DNA of 51,000 nucleotides from assembly GCA_030141605.1 (NCBI GenBank), contig JAQGDQ010000199.1, positions 64,001-115,000 of the forward strand, in the 5' to 3' direction. The notes beneath the pieces are model-generated. The model worked only from the letters and a program-made list of their open reading frames with translations. It made no database searches and was not told where the DNA came from. The position numbers and the translations under genes are program-made. Below, in pieces: positions 37,801 through 42,734 of this stretch (positions are counted from its first letter, which is position 1; each line of letters opens with the position of its first letter). The stretch is from Tubiluchus corallicola. Taxonomy: Eukaryota > Priapulida > Priapulimorpha > Priapulimorphida > Tubiluchidae.

Positions 37801-39359
37801 TTTCCCTGACCAAATATTGATTTTCCATGACCAAGATCAGCAGAAATTGTAGTACCAGTATAAACATTCAACCATTTTTGTGTATGGACATTCATACATA
37901 TGCTGATATATAATGTGTCGGCACAGTTGCAGTAGTGCTAGCGAAACTACACTAATCACATAACCTAATCCAATCGTTATCAAGTGAAAAATATGTTTGG
38001 AAAACTATCAGTTCACGGTGATTATTTTTGCAACCCTTTCCAATTTCCCCGACTTTTGGCCCCATTTTCATCATTTCCCTGACTTTTTACCAAATTATCT
38101 TTTTCCCTGACTTTTCCATGACTTTCCAAGATAGCATGTATTTTCAAGGATTTTCCCTGACGCATGGAAACTAACCGACTAACGAAAGTACTTTTCCTCA
38201 CCTCACAATATTGAGAAACGTGAGCATTTATCCAAGCAATGGGCTGGCTGTCGGCACTCCCCATCAGGCACTGCTCCACATTGTTTCTAAACACTTGTTC
38301 TATACCTGCGAGACTGTACACGCACAGTGCAGAAGACGGCGTGTGATTGCACGAAAACACAGCAAATATCACGTAACTGTCATTTGCAACTCCCAAATCT
38401 ATCACTAGGTGTCCTCGAATCTTTACCACGCTTGCGGCCCGTAGAATGTTGTACTCGCCGCACCTCAATGACGCCTCACTGAAGGATTTATACCCCGGAT
38501 CGCTCTCACACACTCGGTAAATTTTCGACCCCCTGTGACTGTCAACTGAGGTGGGTCCCGGTTTAGCATCAGGTGTGATAGCTAGCAGGTAGCTAAAACT
38601 ATTTGCCGTAAATCCATGAACATATGTGATTGGATACTGTATCAACGAATCGTCTGACATTTCTACAAAAGTTTTCGACGTCGTTATGTCGTCGTGCGTG
38701 GCAAATACATCACCACCATCATCACCATCGAGAAACCGTGAGCTTACGGCCGGAATTAAATGGCGATATTGACCGTTAGTTTCCACCTTCCCGTCTGCTT
38801 CACGTGTAGCAACAGTGGTCCCGACGACCATGACGCGTGACCCATTAAAGATACCGGGCGGACCTGGCGCGAGAAATGCCACGGTCGAAGCCGTTGCATT
38901 GTTAGCAGCAACAGCCTCCCCACCATGGTGGATAACATTTCTGATGTTCGAGACATTACGTATTTCGCATGCCCCCTGCAGGGCACTCCCACAAAAAATT
39001 AACCTGTTACTCAATTCATCTAGAAGCAATATTTTATTGTAGTTGTCAGTTGGCATGCGGTGCTGTTGACCTTCGCAAGTTCTAGGAGGTGGCGGGCAGT
39101 CCGGATTATCGTCAACCGGACCGGTAGTAACAACGGCACTCCTCGACAGATTCAAATCTAGTTGAATGAGCCTGTTAACGCCACCTACGTAAATATTCCC
39201 TGTCCTGCTATCGACAACTGCATGATTTAGTACAACGTCACTGGTAAACGTTGCTGCAATGAACTCACTACAATAGGAAAGCCTGGATAGTGCAGAAATA
39301 ATGGTCCAGAGGAGTAACAACTGGCTCCACTTGGCGGGAGAGAGGCATGTCTCTCTCAT
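4008..39359 (-). CDS. PLXNA: Plexin (semaphorin receptor), 26 exons in window, 3' end missing
   Basis: Plexins are single-pass plasma-membrane receptors for semaphorins; the intracellular split RasGAP domain acts on Rap/Ras-type GTPases and the Rho-binding domain binds Rac/Rnd-type GTPases. I joined 26 exons by GT-AG (one GC-AG) signals; codon phase is kept at every junction, giving 1,619 codons plus 1 nt. Predicted order by residue: signal peptide 1-31, Sema about 32-495, PSI1 about 505-528, IPT-like stretch, PSI2 about 650-680, IPT-like stretch, PSI3 about 820-860, four IPT units about 870-1260, membrane helix about 1297-1320, coiled coil, GAP first half about 1354-1565, start of the Rho-binding domain to 1619. 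Family members are usually about 1,900 residues, so some 250-300 residues lie beyond the left edge. Class A is inferred from a VTxGPVxDNxxCxPPP segment in the N-terminal Sema region; the plexin call is secure, the class is not. Confidence 0.96.
4174..4924. other. Plexin intron 25
   Basis: AT-rich intron between exons 25 and 26. Two copies of TGTATCCC-type strings (4447-4462 and 4741-4757, GTATCCC.TGGGATAC) and a CATTT run near 4340; nothing coding. Confidence 0.6.
4925..5071 (-). CDS. PLXNA: Plexin exon 25: end of GAP first half, linker to Rho-binding domain
   Basis: 49 codons, phase 0 to 0. Acceptor TTTGTAG|GAAAAA, donor CAATTA|GTAAGT. Reads [20 protein letters not shown] then [20 protein letters not shown], matching plexin AIKQQ-x-x-KGPIDAIT and the DKLIRQ motif. 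The usual CAGEPL ahead of LYKL is replaced by EKVGTL. Confidence 0.95.
5072..6150. other. Plexin intron 24, unique part
   Basis: AT-rich intron. 5430-5540 and 5880-5915 contain ATTCG-rich strings suggestive of an old transposon, without ends I can define. Confidence 0.5.
6151..6490 (+). repeat. 44-bp minisatellite beside exon 24 donor
   Basis: Eight units of 43-44 bp starting TTGACCACACAATGCTGTTT (6151, 6195, 6239, 6283, 6326, 6369, 6413, 6456). The last unit stops 3 bp before the exon 24 donor at 6492-6493. Confidence 0.95.
6494..6560 (-). CDS. PLXNA: Plexin exon 24: GAP domain
   Basis: 1 nt plus 22 codons (67 nt). Acceptor TTTTAG|GACTGA, donor CTTAAG|GTAAAA. Reads [20 protein letters not shown], near the strict plexin motif [18 protein letters not shown] 44-bp minisatellite begins within a few bases of its donor. 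Confidence 0.96.
6615..6730 (+). repeat. 23-bp tandem repeat
   Basis: About five units of GCAAACAAAGCATCAAACAG plus ACA, period 23, in the intron just upstream (minus sense) of exon 24. Confidence 0.93.
7595..7885 (+). mobile_element. LINE ORF2 C-terminus and 3' UTR relic
   Basis: One frame reads [19 protein letters not shown], a stop, then [19 protein letters not shown], the standard FS-x-RVV-x-x-WN-x-LP-x-x-VV-x-A tail of CR1/L2/jockey-like reverse transcriptase proteins. It ends in GGATATGATATGATTA tail repeats near 7865-7882. Carries a stop, so it is dead. Confidence 0.8.
7944..8024 (-). CDS. PLXNA: Plexin exon 23: GAP domain with first arginine of the Arg pair
   Basis: 1 nt, 26 codons, 2 nt (81 nt). 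Acceptor GTTACAG|CATTTT, donor GAGAAG|GTGCGT. Reads [15 protein letters not shown] then PKVLLR. The LLRR pair of the catalytic first GAP segment spans the junction: Arg 1492 is whole here and Arg 1493 is split AG|G with exon 24. Confidence 0.96.
8212..8455 (+). repeat. Possible tRNA-derived SINE relic
   Basis: TAGCTAGAGCACCACTGG resembles an A box and GGTTCAACCACC a B box about 32 bp on, followed by a 180-bp body. Weak. Confidence 0.3.
9039..9470 (+). mobile_element. hAT MITE copy 1 (432 bp), perfect 8-bp duplication
   Basis: Ends CAGGGGTGTGCAAA / TTTGCACACCCCTG are inverted repeats. CTCTAACT at 9031-9038 and 9471-9478 is an exact 8-bp target duplication. Right part is rich in GCGGCC strings. 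No transposase. Lies in plexin intron 22. Confidence 0.95.
9580..9770 (-). CDS. PLXNA: Plexin exon 22: GAP domain, first half
   Basis: 63 codons plus 2 nt, start phase 0. Acceptor TTTTCAG|ACACCA, donor ACAGA|GTAAGA. Contains [20 protein letters not shown] then [13 protein letters not shown], one of the most conserved plexin blocks. Confidence 0.98.
9950..10450 (+). repeat. Dispersed fold-back repeat family, copy at 10 kb
   Basis: Starts TTAAAGCACAAGAAAACATT; contains GCCATTTTAACGGGGAGTCG, AAGTTTCAAAAAATAATCAC and GTGGTGCACGCTGAGAT, all found again at 36, 42-43, 44.5-45.2, 47.1 and 47.6 kb. Non-coding. The 113-aa frame at 10147-10488 is inside this repeat and is not a gene. Confidence 0.75.
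10569..10714 (-). CDS. PLXNA: Plexin exon 21: start of cytoplasmic GAP region
   Basis: 2 nt plus 48 codons. Acceptor ATTTTAG|CATTTG, donor [26 protein letters not shown] then [17 protein letters not shown] is the conserved plexin stretch (FAELQT-M-x-x-L-T, IPF-x-x-Y-x-x-Y, LFPG). An insert of four Gly (GGGG) sits before IPF. Confidence 0.97.
11125..11580 (+). mobile_element. LINE 3' end (ORF2 tail plus UTR)
   Basis: A frame reads [20 protein letters not shown] and continues to ALLT-stop near 11287, matching the late TPQHIL-x-KC zinc-knuckle-like tail of LINE ORF2. It is followed by a UTR with CCTGCAAAAAGAGGCACC, AATAAA and an ATT-repeat tail at 11560-11571. Confidence 0.7.
11740..11960 (+). 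repeat. Partial copy of the dispersed fold-back family
   Basis: TTTTGAAGTACGGTAAAAAGTATACATTTTAAC-type segment and ACAACTGAACA..TTTTCAACA strings match 43010-43215 over about 200 bp. Confidence 0.7.
12150..12582 (-). mobile_element. hAT MITE copy 2 (433 bp), inverted relative to copy 1
   Basis: Same family as 9039-9470 in opposite orientation and similar along its whole length. Ends CAGGGGTGTGCAAA / TTTGCACACCCCTG. Flanks TTTTACAG (12142-12149) and CTTTACAG (12583-12590) match at 7 of 8. Lies in plexin intron 20, 86 bp from the exon 20 donor. Confidence 0.94.
12669..12909 (-). CDS. PLXNA: Plexin exon 20: transmembrane helix and juxtamembrane coiled coil
   Basis: 80 codons plus 1 nt, start phase 0. 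Acceptor CTACAG|GTAATA, donor [20 protein letters not shown] precedes the hydrophobic helix ([20 protein letters not shown], about residues 1299-1318), then basic stop-transfer KYHRKK and the coiled coil [20 protein letters not shown] seen in all plexins. Confidence 0.97.
13575..13765 (+). repeat. ATG/GTG trinucleotide microsatellite
   Basis: Pure GAT repeats then GGT repeats (13575-13648), followed by imperfect GAT/GAC. Produces long Met/Val or Ile/Thr frames that are not genes. Confidence 0.97.
13833..14018 (-). CDS. PLXNA: Plexin exon 19: IPT 4, extracellular membrane-proximal region
   Basis: 62 codons, phase 0 to 0. Acceptor ATGCAG|ATAGAG, donor GTCGTG|GTTAGT. Starts [19 protein letters not shown] and has further cysteines (EQCD, LNCIPP). 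A CAT/ATC microsatellite follows inside the intron, so the open frame runs on to 13533; that extension is not coding. Confidence 0.91.
14055..14930. mobile_element. Older inverted-repeat element hosting a nested hAT element
   Basis: CAGAGTTGCGAAGGAAGTTA at the left (near 14060) is matched by the reverse complement of TACTTTCTTTTCCAACCAGA on the right (near 14903-14924). The two parts are split by the hAT element at 14378-14791. Right boundary not exact. Confidence 0.5.
14378..14791. mobile_element. hAT-type non-autonomous element (414 bp), perfect 8-bp duplication
   Basis: Starts CAATGGCGTCGTGC and ends GCACGACGCCCCTG; CTGTACAG flanks it at 14370-14377 and 14792-14799. Both subterminal parts share GGGCCC..CCTAATTTTTT. 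Lies in plexin intron 18. Confidence 0.93.
15047..15229 (-). CDS. PLXNA: Plexin exon 18: end of IPT 3, start of IPT 4
   Basis: 61 codons, phase 0 to 0. Acceptor TCAATAG|GTGGAG, donor [23 protein letters not shown] closes IPT3 (Y-G-F-x-x-DGV), and [12 protein letters not shown] opens IPT4 (YP-x-P-x-x-x-x-F), ending in LLAIK. Confidence 0.94.
15712..15804 (-). CDS. PLXNA: Plexin exon 17: IPT 3 cysteine segment
   Basis: 31 codons, phase 0 to 0. Acceptor CTTTAG|CCATGT, donor [30 protein letters not shown] has the paired IPT cysteines (C-x8-C-x-SP). Confidence 0.93.
15915..16326 (+). mobile_element. LINE 3' end, family with TCTAAA tail
   Basis: A short frame reads [20 protein letters not shown] and on to LLETYN-stop at about 16022, the usual end of a reverse transcriptase ORF. 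Then a UTR of about 290 bp ends in CTAAAT/CTAAAA repeats. A second copy of the UTR lies at 46686-46999. Confidence 0.85.
17235..17328 (-). CDS. PLXNA: Plexin exon 16: IPT domain 3
   Basis: 1 nt plus 31 codons. Acceptor TTTTACAG|TGGAGG, donor [31 protein letters not shown] is the SGG-x-x-L-x-V-x-G-x-G-F IPT strand, then [11 protein letters not shown]. Confidence 0.93.
17640..17800. repeat. TGTCAC/ATT imperfect microsatellite
   Basis: Runs of CACTGTCACTGTCATTGTC flanked by ATTATTATC. In plexin intron 15. Confidence 0.95.
18527..18718 (-). CDS. PLXNA: Plexin exon 15: end of IPT 2, start of IPT 3
   Basis: 1 nt, 63 codons, 2 nt. Acceptor GTGTTTAG|GGCAAG, donor [24 protein letters not shown] closes IPT2; [16 protein letters not shown] opens IPT3 with the DP-x-V-x-x-x-xP motif. 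Confidence 0.94.
19250..19350 (+). mobile_element. LINE-related conserved fragment
   Basis: GCCGGTCCCAAGCCCGGTTG, then GAGGAGGGCTTGGCGTAGGA and a stretch ending TGTAAAAACTTTTG, a string I recognise from RTE-like LINE copies in animals. Fragment only. Confidence 0.5.
20176..20351 (-). CDS. PLXNA: Plexin exon 14: IPT domain 2
   Basis: 58 codons plus 2 nt, start phase 0. Acceptor GCTTTAG|GATCCG, donor [31 protein letters not shown] then TVTGNHL is a textbook IPT start. Several downstream GTs exist; this donor keeps phase with exon 15 and the C-x-n-RN-x-T pattern. Confidence 0.92.
20536..20653 (-). CDS. PLXNA: Plexin exon 13: end of IPT 1
   Basis: 1 nt plus 39 codons. Acceptor AATTTTAG|AATTGT, donor [18 protein letters not shown] carries the IPT cysteine, then GPVVVTV and FQYV, the closing strands that lead into the next IPT. 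Confidence 0.94.
21132..21283 (-). CDS. PLXNA: Plexin exon 12: IPT domain 1
   Basis: 50 codons plus 2 nt, start phase 0. Acceptor TTTTTAG|TTTTCG, donor [29 protein letters not shown] is the canonical P-x-x-GP-x-x-GGT-x-x-T-x-x-G IPT strand pair, then NNLG and VTVAGRPC. Confidence 0.95.
21814..21995 (-). CDS. PLXNA: Plexin exon 11: PSI domain 3
   Basis: 2 nt plus 60 codons. Acceptor TTTTAG|TAATAG, donor [25 protein letters not shown] then YGCGWC is the PSI3 core, ending in CPNPVIRE, the standard CP-x-P-x-I opening of IPT 1. Confidence 0.96.
22742..22835 (-). CDS. PLXNA: Plexin exon 10: lead-in to PSI 3
   Basis: 31 codons plus 1 nt, start phase 0. Acceptor TTTTTTAG|TTTCGG, donor [30 protein letters not shown] matches the conserved plexin strand ahead of PSI3 (W-N-G-G, LDNP). 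Confidence 0.94.
23240..23383 (-). CDS. PLXNA: Plexin exon 9: IPT-like stretch before PSI 3
   Basis: 48 codons, phase 0 to 0. Acceptor TTTTCAG|AACATG, donor ATG|GTTTGC (weak but phase-consistent). Has LKCQFYLG and LIHCEPTM, the two cysteines of an Ig-like/IPT fold, and an N-glycosylation type NAT. Confidence 0.9.
23985..24575 (+). repeat. About 105-bp minisatellite with internal sub-repeats
   Basis: ATTTTATGTGGTAG recurs at 24041, 24145, 24251, 24357 and 24461 (spacing 104-106). Each unit is itself built of CAGATTT..TTCTA-type pieces. Diverged pieces extend left to about 23800. The 142-aa frame across it is spurious. Confidence 0.93.
24652..24883 (-). CDS. PLXNA: Plexin exon 8: PSI domain 2 and start of IPT-like region
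   Basis: 1 nt plus 77 codons. Acceptor ATTACAG|TTGTAC, donor [23 protein letters not shown] then LCTHSIERC gives the PSI2 cysteine pattern; then [20 protein letters not shown], the usual CP-x-I opening of the following domain. Confidence 0.94.
24985..25795 (-). repeat. 57-bp minisatellite with palindromic core
   Basis: About 13-14 units of 57 bp (core GTCTAAAAAAGACCGTACGA and TGATCATATGATCA). The period is divisible by 3, so a 190-aa frame stays open on the minus strand; its codons follow the repeat and show no gene-like constraint. Lies in intron 7. Confidence 0.95.
26186..26279 (-). CDS. PLXNA: Plexin exon 7: lead-in to PSI 2
   Basis: 2 nt, 30 codons, 2 nt. Acceptor TTTTAG|CTCACT, donor AAAAG|GTACC. 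Ends with [11 protein letters not shown], the F-x-F-x-x-C motif that introduces PSI2; the first PSI2 cysteine is here. Confidence 0.93.
26863..27043 (-). CDS. PLXNA: Plexin exon 6: IPT-like stretch between PSI 1 and PSI 2
   Basis: 60 codons plus 1 nt, start phase 0. Acceptor TTTCAG|TTGACA, donor GAAA|GTAAAC. Beta-rich with paired cysteines (FLCVFTLYG, then VQCNSPP), typical of the degenerate immunoglobulin-like domain between PSI1 and PSI2. Donor chosen because it restores phase with exon 7. Confidence 0.88.
27281..28318 (+). pseudogene. Mariner-type transposon relic, interrupted
   Basis: Left end TACGGGGGCTGCTCAAAAAG is a mariner-like terminus. The frame from 27490 has [13 protein letters not shown] then QTI, and after the nested insert the sequence resumes with [11 protein letters not shown], a stop, [14 protein letters not shown], the DLAPCDFxLFP-K-LK signature of mariner transposase. 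Early transposase is deleted and the 3' end (AGACTTTTTGCCAG near 28303-28316) is degraded. Confidence 0.85.
27694..28023. mobile_element. Pogo/Tigger-like MITE (330 bp) nested in the mariner relic
   Basis: Ends CAGTCGACTCTCGTTAAACC and GGTTTAACGAGGGTTGACTG are inverted repeats, with TA on each side (27692-27693, 28024-28025). Removing it rejoins the mariner frame. TA target and CAGTC-type ends fit the pogo branch of Tc1/mariner. Confidence 0.92.
28558..28669 (-). CDS. PLXNA: Plexin exon 5: end of PSI 1 and linker
   Basis: 1 nt plus 37 codons. Acceptor CTTTCAG|ATGTAG, donor GTG|GTAAGA. Completes PSI1 with [15 protein letters not shown] and four further cysteines, then starts the stretch before PSI2. 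A long (CT)n tract lies on the plus strand just upstream of its acceptor. Confidence 0.93.
28723..28825 (+). repeat. (CT)n microsatellite upstream of exon 5
   Basis: About 70 bp of pure CT, flanked by CCCT. On the sense (minus) strand it is a GA run about 65 bp before the exon 5 acceptor. Confidence 0.98.
29203..29951 (+). mobile_element. Inverted-repeat element carrying the 60-bp satellite (copy C)
   Basis: Left TATAGGTTTTACTTGTCAAA and right GACGTGTAAAACCTATA are inverted repeats. Inside are a left arm of inverted half-units, about 160 bp of unique spacer (29340-29510) and about 7 satellite units. It ends about 45 bp from the plexin exon 4 donor, inside intron 4. Confidence 0.85.
29996..30096 (-). 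CDS. PLXNA: Plexin exon 4: PSI domain 1
   Basis: 33 codons plus 2 nt. Acceptor TTACAG|TTAACT, donor AACAG|GTACC. Cysteine pattern C-x5-C-x2-C-x8-CGWC (CGWCPS) is the first PSI (plexin-semaphorin-integrin) cysteine knot right after the Sema domain. Confidence 0.95.
30250..30410 (-). mobile_element. LINE 3' end with AATTG tail
   Basis: Read on the minus strand, a UTR-like stretch with AATAAATGCACGTTTTGAAT ends in AATTG repeats (30257-30286). A shorter AATTG tail of the same kind sits at 17485-17520. Confidence 0.5.
31200..31412 (+). mobile_element. LINE 3' UTR-like fragment
   Basis: T-rich stretch ending GCCTGCAAATAGAGGCATAATAAA-like signal and ATC repeats (31401-31411), matching the organisation of 11505-11571 (CCTGCAAAAAGAGGC, AATAAA, ATT tail). 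Confidence 0.5.
31972..32109 (-). CDS. PLXNA: Plexin exon 3: end of Sema domain
   Basis: 46 codons, phase 0 to 0; acceptor AAACAG|GTGGCA, donor AAG|GTAGAG. Contains [19 protein letters not shown] then [11 protein letters not shown], the conserved closing blades of the plexin Sema domain (V-DPGSP, LYVMT). Residues 450-495. Confidence 0.95.
32208..32590. mobile_element. hAT-type non-autonomous element (383 bp), perfect 8-bp duplication
   Basis: Ends CAGGGCCTATTTCA / TGAAATAGGCCCTG; CTTGTAGC flanks it at 32200-32207 and 32591-32598. GC-rich subterminal GAGGCCC strings. It starts 99 bp upstream (minus sense) of the exon 3 acceptor. Confidence 0.95.
33475..34520. repeat. Complex minisatellite, periods about 128 and 168 bp
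   Basis: GTAAGCTTTTG recurs at 33908, 34036, 34163 and 34291 (spacing 127-128); left of it, GTTACTAACAACATTTCG recurs at 33497 and 33665 (spacing 168). All share CATCCCAACTACT and AACAGCATTTCGTACG-type pieces. Small frames through it are spurious. Confidence 0.93.
34669..34695 (-). CDS. PLXNA: Probable 27-nt plexin micro-exon in Sema domain
   Basis: Between exons 2 and 3 there is a 27-nt stretch with acceptor CACCCCTCCAG and a strong donor GAC|GTAAGT. It is phase 0 at both ends and codes YQLVSSEED without a stop. It would sit directly after GTEDGLVKK, where plexins usually continue with a short beta strand and loop. Exons 2 and 3 also join in frame without it, so it may be alternatively included. 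Too short to prove from one genome. Confidence 0.6.
36020..36490. repeat. Dispersed fold-back family, palindromic copy
   Basis: Left arm (36075-36240) reads GCAGTAATGCTGTATAAACC ... GCCATTTTAACATTAAG; right arm (36355-36482) is its approximate reverse complement (CTTACTGTTAAAATGGC ... TATACAGCATTACTGT). Starts TAAAGCACAAGAAAA like the copy at 9950. Confidence 0.8.
36515..36703 (-). CDS. PLXNA: Plexin exon 2: Sema domain
   Basis: 63 codons, phase 0 to 0. Acceptor CTTTCAG|GAAAAT and donor AAG|GTGTGT. Contains the Sema strand [13 protein letters not shown], the usual (G)T-x-DG-x-x-K-K signature near the end of the propeller. Residues 387-449. Confidence 0.94.
37762..38175 (+). mobile_element. 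hAT-like repeat of the CAGGGTTCCCACA type
   Basis: Starts CAGGGTTCCCACAGAATTTC and contains several copies of TTTCCCTGACTTTTCC, in both subterminal parts. The right end (GACGCATGGAAAC) is decayed and no duplication is seen. It abuts the exon 1 donor and supplies the open frame that extends exon 1. Confidence 0.6.
38202..39359 (-). CDS. PLXNA: Plexin exon 1 (coding part): signal peptide and most of Sema domain
   Basis: 386 codons, residues 1-386. The start ATG at 39357-39359 is followed by a hydrophobic stretch ([15 protein letters not shown]) typical of a secretion signal, with likely cleavage near residue 30. The Sema beta-propeller then begins ([20 protein letters not shown], then [13 protein letters not shown]). 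Donor is GAG|GTGAGG at 38201-38200. The frame stays open for 59 more codons into the intron to 38022, but phase with exon 2 and the loss of plexin similarity place the exon end here. Confidence 0.95.
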
Positions 39360-39378
39360 GTTGCATCATCTACTTCAT
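39360..39378 (-). promoter_or_regulatory. Short 5' leader with possible splice acceptor and a two-codon upstream ORF
   Basis: On the minus strand TTTTTTTCAG ends at 39379, a good acceptor 19 nt before the plexin ATG. The leader then holds ATGAAGTAG (two-codon upstream ORF) and an out-of-frame ATGATG. This suggests an upstream non-coding exon or a trans-spliced leader, neither of which I can locate. Inference from signals only. Confidence 0.4.
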
Positions 39379-39524
39379 CTGAAAAAAATGAGCACGTGGT
39401 AATTAAGAGTTCTACACTTCTGATCTTTGTTTTTTAATTTCGTAGGGGGTGTGCACATATCAGATTTATTATAAATAATACCAGACACCAATCTCTAACT
39501 GATCTCTGCTGACTATTACTCTCA

Positions 39525-39705
39525 CTCTCTCTGTCTACACACCTCCCTGCTTCTCCCTCCCCTCGCTCTCCCCCCCCCCCCTCTCTTTCTCTCTCTCTCC
39601 CTCTCTCCCTCCCTCTCCCTCTCTTTCTGTCTCTCTTCTTTCTCTCTCCCCTCTCTCTTTCTCTCTCTCTCTCTCTCCCTCTTTCTCTCTCCCCACCTCC
39701 CCTTA
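39525..39705 (+). repeat. CT/CCT-rich low-complexity tract
   Basis: 180 bp almost purely pyrimidine with C9-10 run. Gives Arg/Glu frames on the minus strand that are not genes. Confidence 0.97.
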
Positions 39706-40018
39706 CTTGTGTGTTGCACACGTACAAAATACTATTGAAAACAACAATGAATCTTTCTACAAATGGATTCACGGACTTGTAAAAGGAAGAACGCCAGACC
39801 GCACCAAACACATTAGGAAGTCAAATTACAGCAAGCAAACATCAAATAACGTGCAATCACAAGACAATTCTCAGCCACTTTCTGGTAATTACTGGCCGCT
39901 GTCTTTTTGTGAATCTCAGATTTCAAACGACAGAAAATGATGAAACAGTTGGCCAACAGAACAGAGATTAATGCAGAACCAAATAACACATACATACAGC
40001 TGGCTCTGTCGTCACCTG

Positions 40019-40109
<91 letters not shown>

Positions 40110-40121
40110 CTCCTCCCTCTT

Positions 40122-40158
<37 letters not shown>

Positions 40159-40162
40159 CTAA
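40019..40162 (+). repeat. (CT)n microsatellite
   Basis: About 140 bp of CT with few TTT and TCC interruptions. Confidence 0.98.
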
Positions 40163-41418
40163 AATATTGAAAACTACTATGGCTTTTTTAAATCAAAGCT
40201 TAGATTAAATAATAATTACCTCGGATACTCAAATTTTGTTAACGCGCAGCTCAGAGAATCTACTAAGATTGGCAACGGTGCCTTTTTGTCACGTGCGTGT
40301 GACCGACAAATAGAAGGCGGTACCATGATAACCATGATCATTAACTGCAGTGTTAGTTTCTAACGTCATATGACGTACACACCATTTTCGTGACATCACG
40401 CGTTTAAGCAGTACTGTAGCACTTACGCAAACGTGCTTGACGCGCAAGGGAAGACGTCTGCCATTGCACAAACTGTGGTTAGTTTCTGTCGTAAGCAATA
40501 GCTGTGTTCGGTTGCCGTTAATTAACTTTCTAAGCTATTCAAATATAAGGAACAATTGCTAACTTTTATAGGCAAGAGAATGTATATTTTGGACAGTAAA
40601 TTAAAATGAGATGAGTCTAAACAATCGTCCGGTTTTCTTTTAAAATCCAAATTATGACATTTGCACTAATAACAGGTCTGCTTGAACAGCTCACAACACA
40701 AACAATGCGGCAAATAAAGACACTATCACCTTTAGCAGTAAGAACATCGTGACAAAACATTACCTTTAGCTCACGGAAGTCGATAGACTTCAACAGGAAG
40801 TTTTCAACAATTCCGGAAGGATATCATCCCAGTTAAACTCGACACAAACATTTCCTGAAAACTAAAACACTAAATTCAGTTGACAATTCAAACATCTCAA
40901 ACTACTGTCGCAAACTAGATTCACAGGAGGCTCAGTTGACCTTGCAGTAATGTCCTTTTTACGTTTTCTCTTTAAGGGGCAGAAAATGAAATTTAAAGAA
41001 TGTCCCCCAAAACACTTTTGTTACGTTACTTTTGTTAGCATTACGCCTACCTGCTTGTAAGACTTATGGCCAGTTTATACAACCAAATAATTGACCGCGC
41101 AGTTTCTGGCGCAGATTGCTCTCTGTGAGATTTTTTTGCAAAAACCGCGCGGTTTTCCTGTAAGCAACCAATCAGAAGTGGGCTTTGTTGATACGTGTCA
41201 GCAAAGGCACTGCTTTAGCAGAAACAAAGTAATCTCTACATATGTTTATAAAGTCCACATTGCACAATTGCTGATAAAATCTAAACAATAATATTAGAAG
41301 TGGAAGAGAATCCAATAATACATAATATGTAACTGAGTGTAAAGATAGTACAGGAAATAACCTTTACAAAACAATTTTTCTGTTTATTTCTTGTGAGATT
41401 CTTTCTTCCTTTGGTTCC

Positions 41419-41419
<1 letters not shown>

Positions 41420-41459
<40 letters not shown>

Positions 41460-41644
41460 CTCTCTCTCCCTCCCTTTCATTTTATTTTTTAAATATACGA
41501 GATTTAATAATAAATCCCCTCCCCTTTCTCTCTCTCTCTCTCTATCCCCCCCCCCTCTCTCTCTCTCTCTCTCCCTCCCTCTATCCCTACCCTCCTCTCC
41601 CATTTTATATTATTTTTGAAATATATGATATTTAATCATAAATC

Positions 41645-41677
<33 letters not shown>

Positions 41678-41680
41678 GCC
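41420..41680 (+). repeat. Compound CT tract with duplicated AT-rich block
   Basis: Three CT runs (about 41423-41470, 41525-41585, 41650-41678) separated by two related 55-60 bp blocks (GATTTAATAATAAATCCCCT and GATATTTAATCATAAATCCC). Confidence 0.93.
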
Positions 41681-42734
41681 GTTTTCCTCTCGTGACACAT
41701 AATGGAAATCGCTATAGTCGACTTACGAAGCCAAGTTTGTTGCCACCAGAATTCTCGCGAATCGTAACCTTGACAAATAAACTGTCGCCATTTTAATGTT
41801 ATTTTTAAAAAGGATGACGAACTTTTAGAACACCTGGTTTCAACCGATTTAAAATAAAATCAAAGACACTTCGATAAACCTCAAAAACAGGAAACAGACA
41901 TAGTAATACGTACTTTGATGAACTGCTACTGCTAATTGATGAAGCGTTAATATGTGAGCATGATTAGGCTTGCTGACCAGGTTTAATTAACCTGCAGGTG
42001 CTTCGCAGCTTCTGATAAAGATTGATCATCAGTCAATTAATCAAACGCGTAGCACAGGTAAGAAATAATGGATAAGAAGCTTGAAGAACGCAAGAAGGCG
42101 TTAACCAAAGCACTTGGCTTATAATTAGAGAAGCAAGAGAATCTTCTCTTGCGTCCTGAACTCTTGATACAGTACAAAGTATAAACCAGCGTTTCTTGCA
42201 CATACCTGAAGACAGTCACGTGACAAGATAGCTTGGCAGCGCCGTAATTCTAAACATGAATAATGATCGGTGACCACAACCAAGTTCTATGACTTATAAC
42301 ATATGCTAACTCGTCACTCTTCATGCTTATGCCGGAATATGTCTTTGCTGGATATATGGACAGTCTGCACTGCCCGCAGTGAGCGTGCCAGTTACCAAAA
42401 CTCATAAGCACTACGTGAAATGCTAGCGTATTACTGATTACTGGCCACACTACCGATTCACTGCACTGCACACAAAGAGAAACGAGTCTGTATTACAACC
42501 TGGACCTCTGTCACACGAGGGTTCTGGAGGACATACCCACTACTTAGTAAACGTATATAGACTGTCGGTGTAAAATATTAATGATTATGACAGCCTGGAT
42601 GATTTCTTACCGAGAGTTAATAACTTCCAAATATCAAACTGACGATGAAAAACGATTTCATTGGGTGAAAATTTTCTGCCCAGTTTCCAAAATTAAACAA
42701 TTTCAAACCACTCTAATCCCAAACTAACTAAACA

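Larger units (their letters stand above)
39379..42730. other. Upstream flank of plexin, no secure gene
   Basis: Presumed promoter or 5'-UTR intron. Contains CT-rich tracts and one or two possible donors on the minus strand (for example AAAG|GTAATG near 40762). I cannot define a transcription start. Confidence 0.5.
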
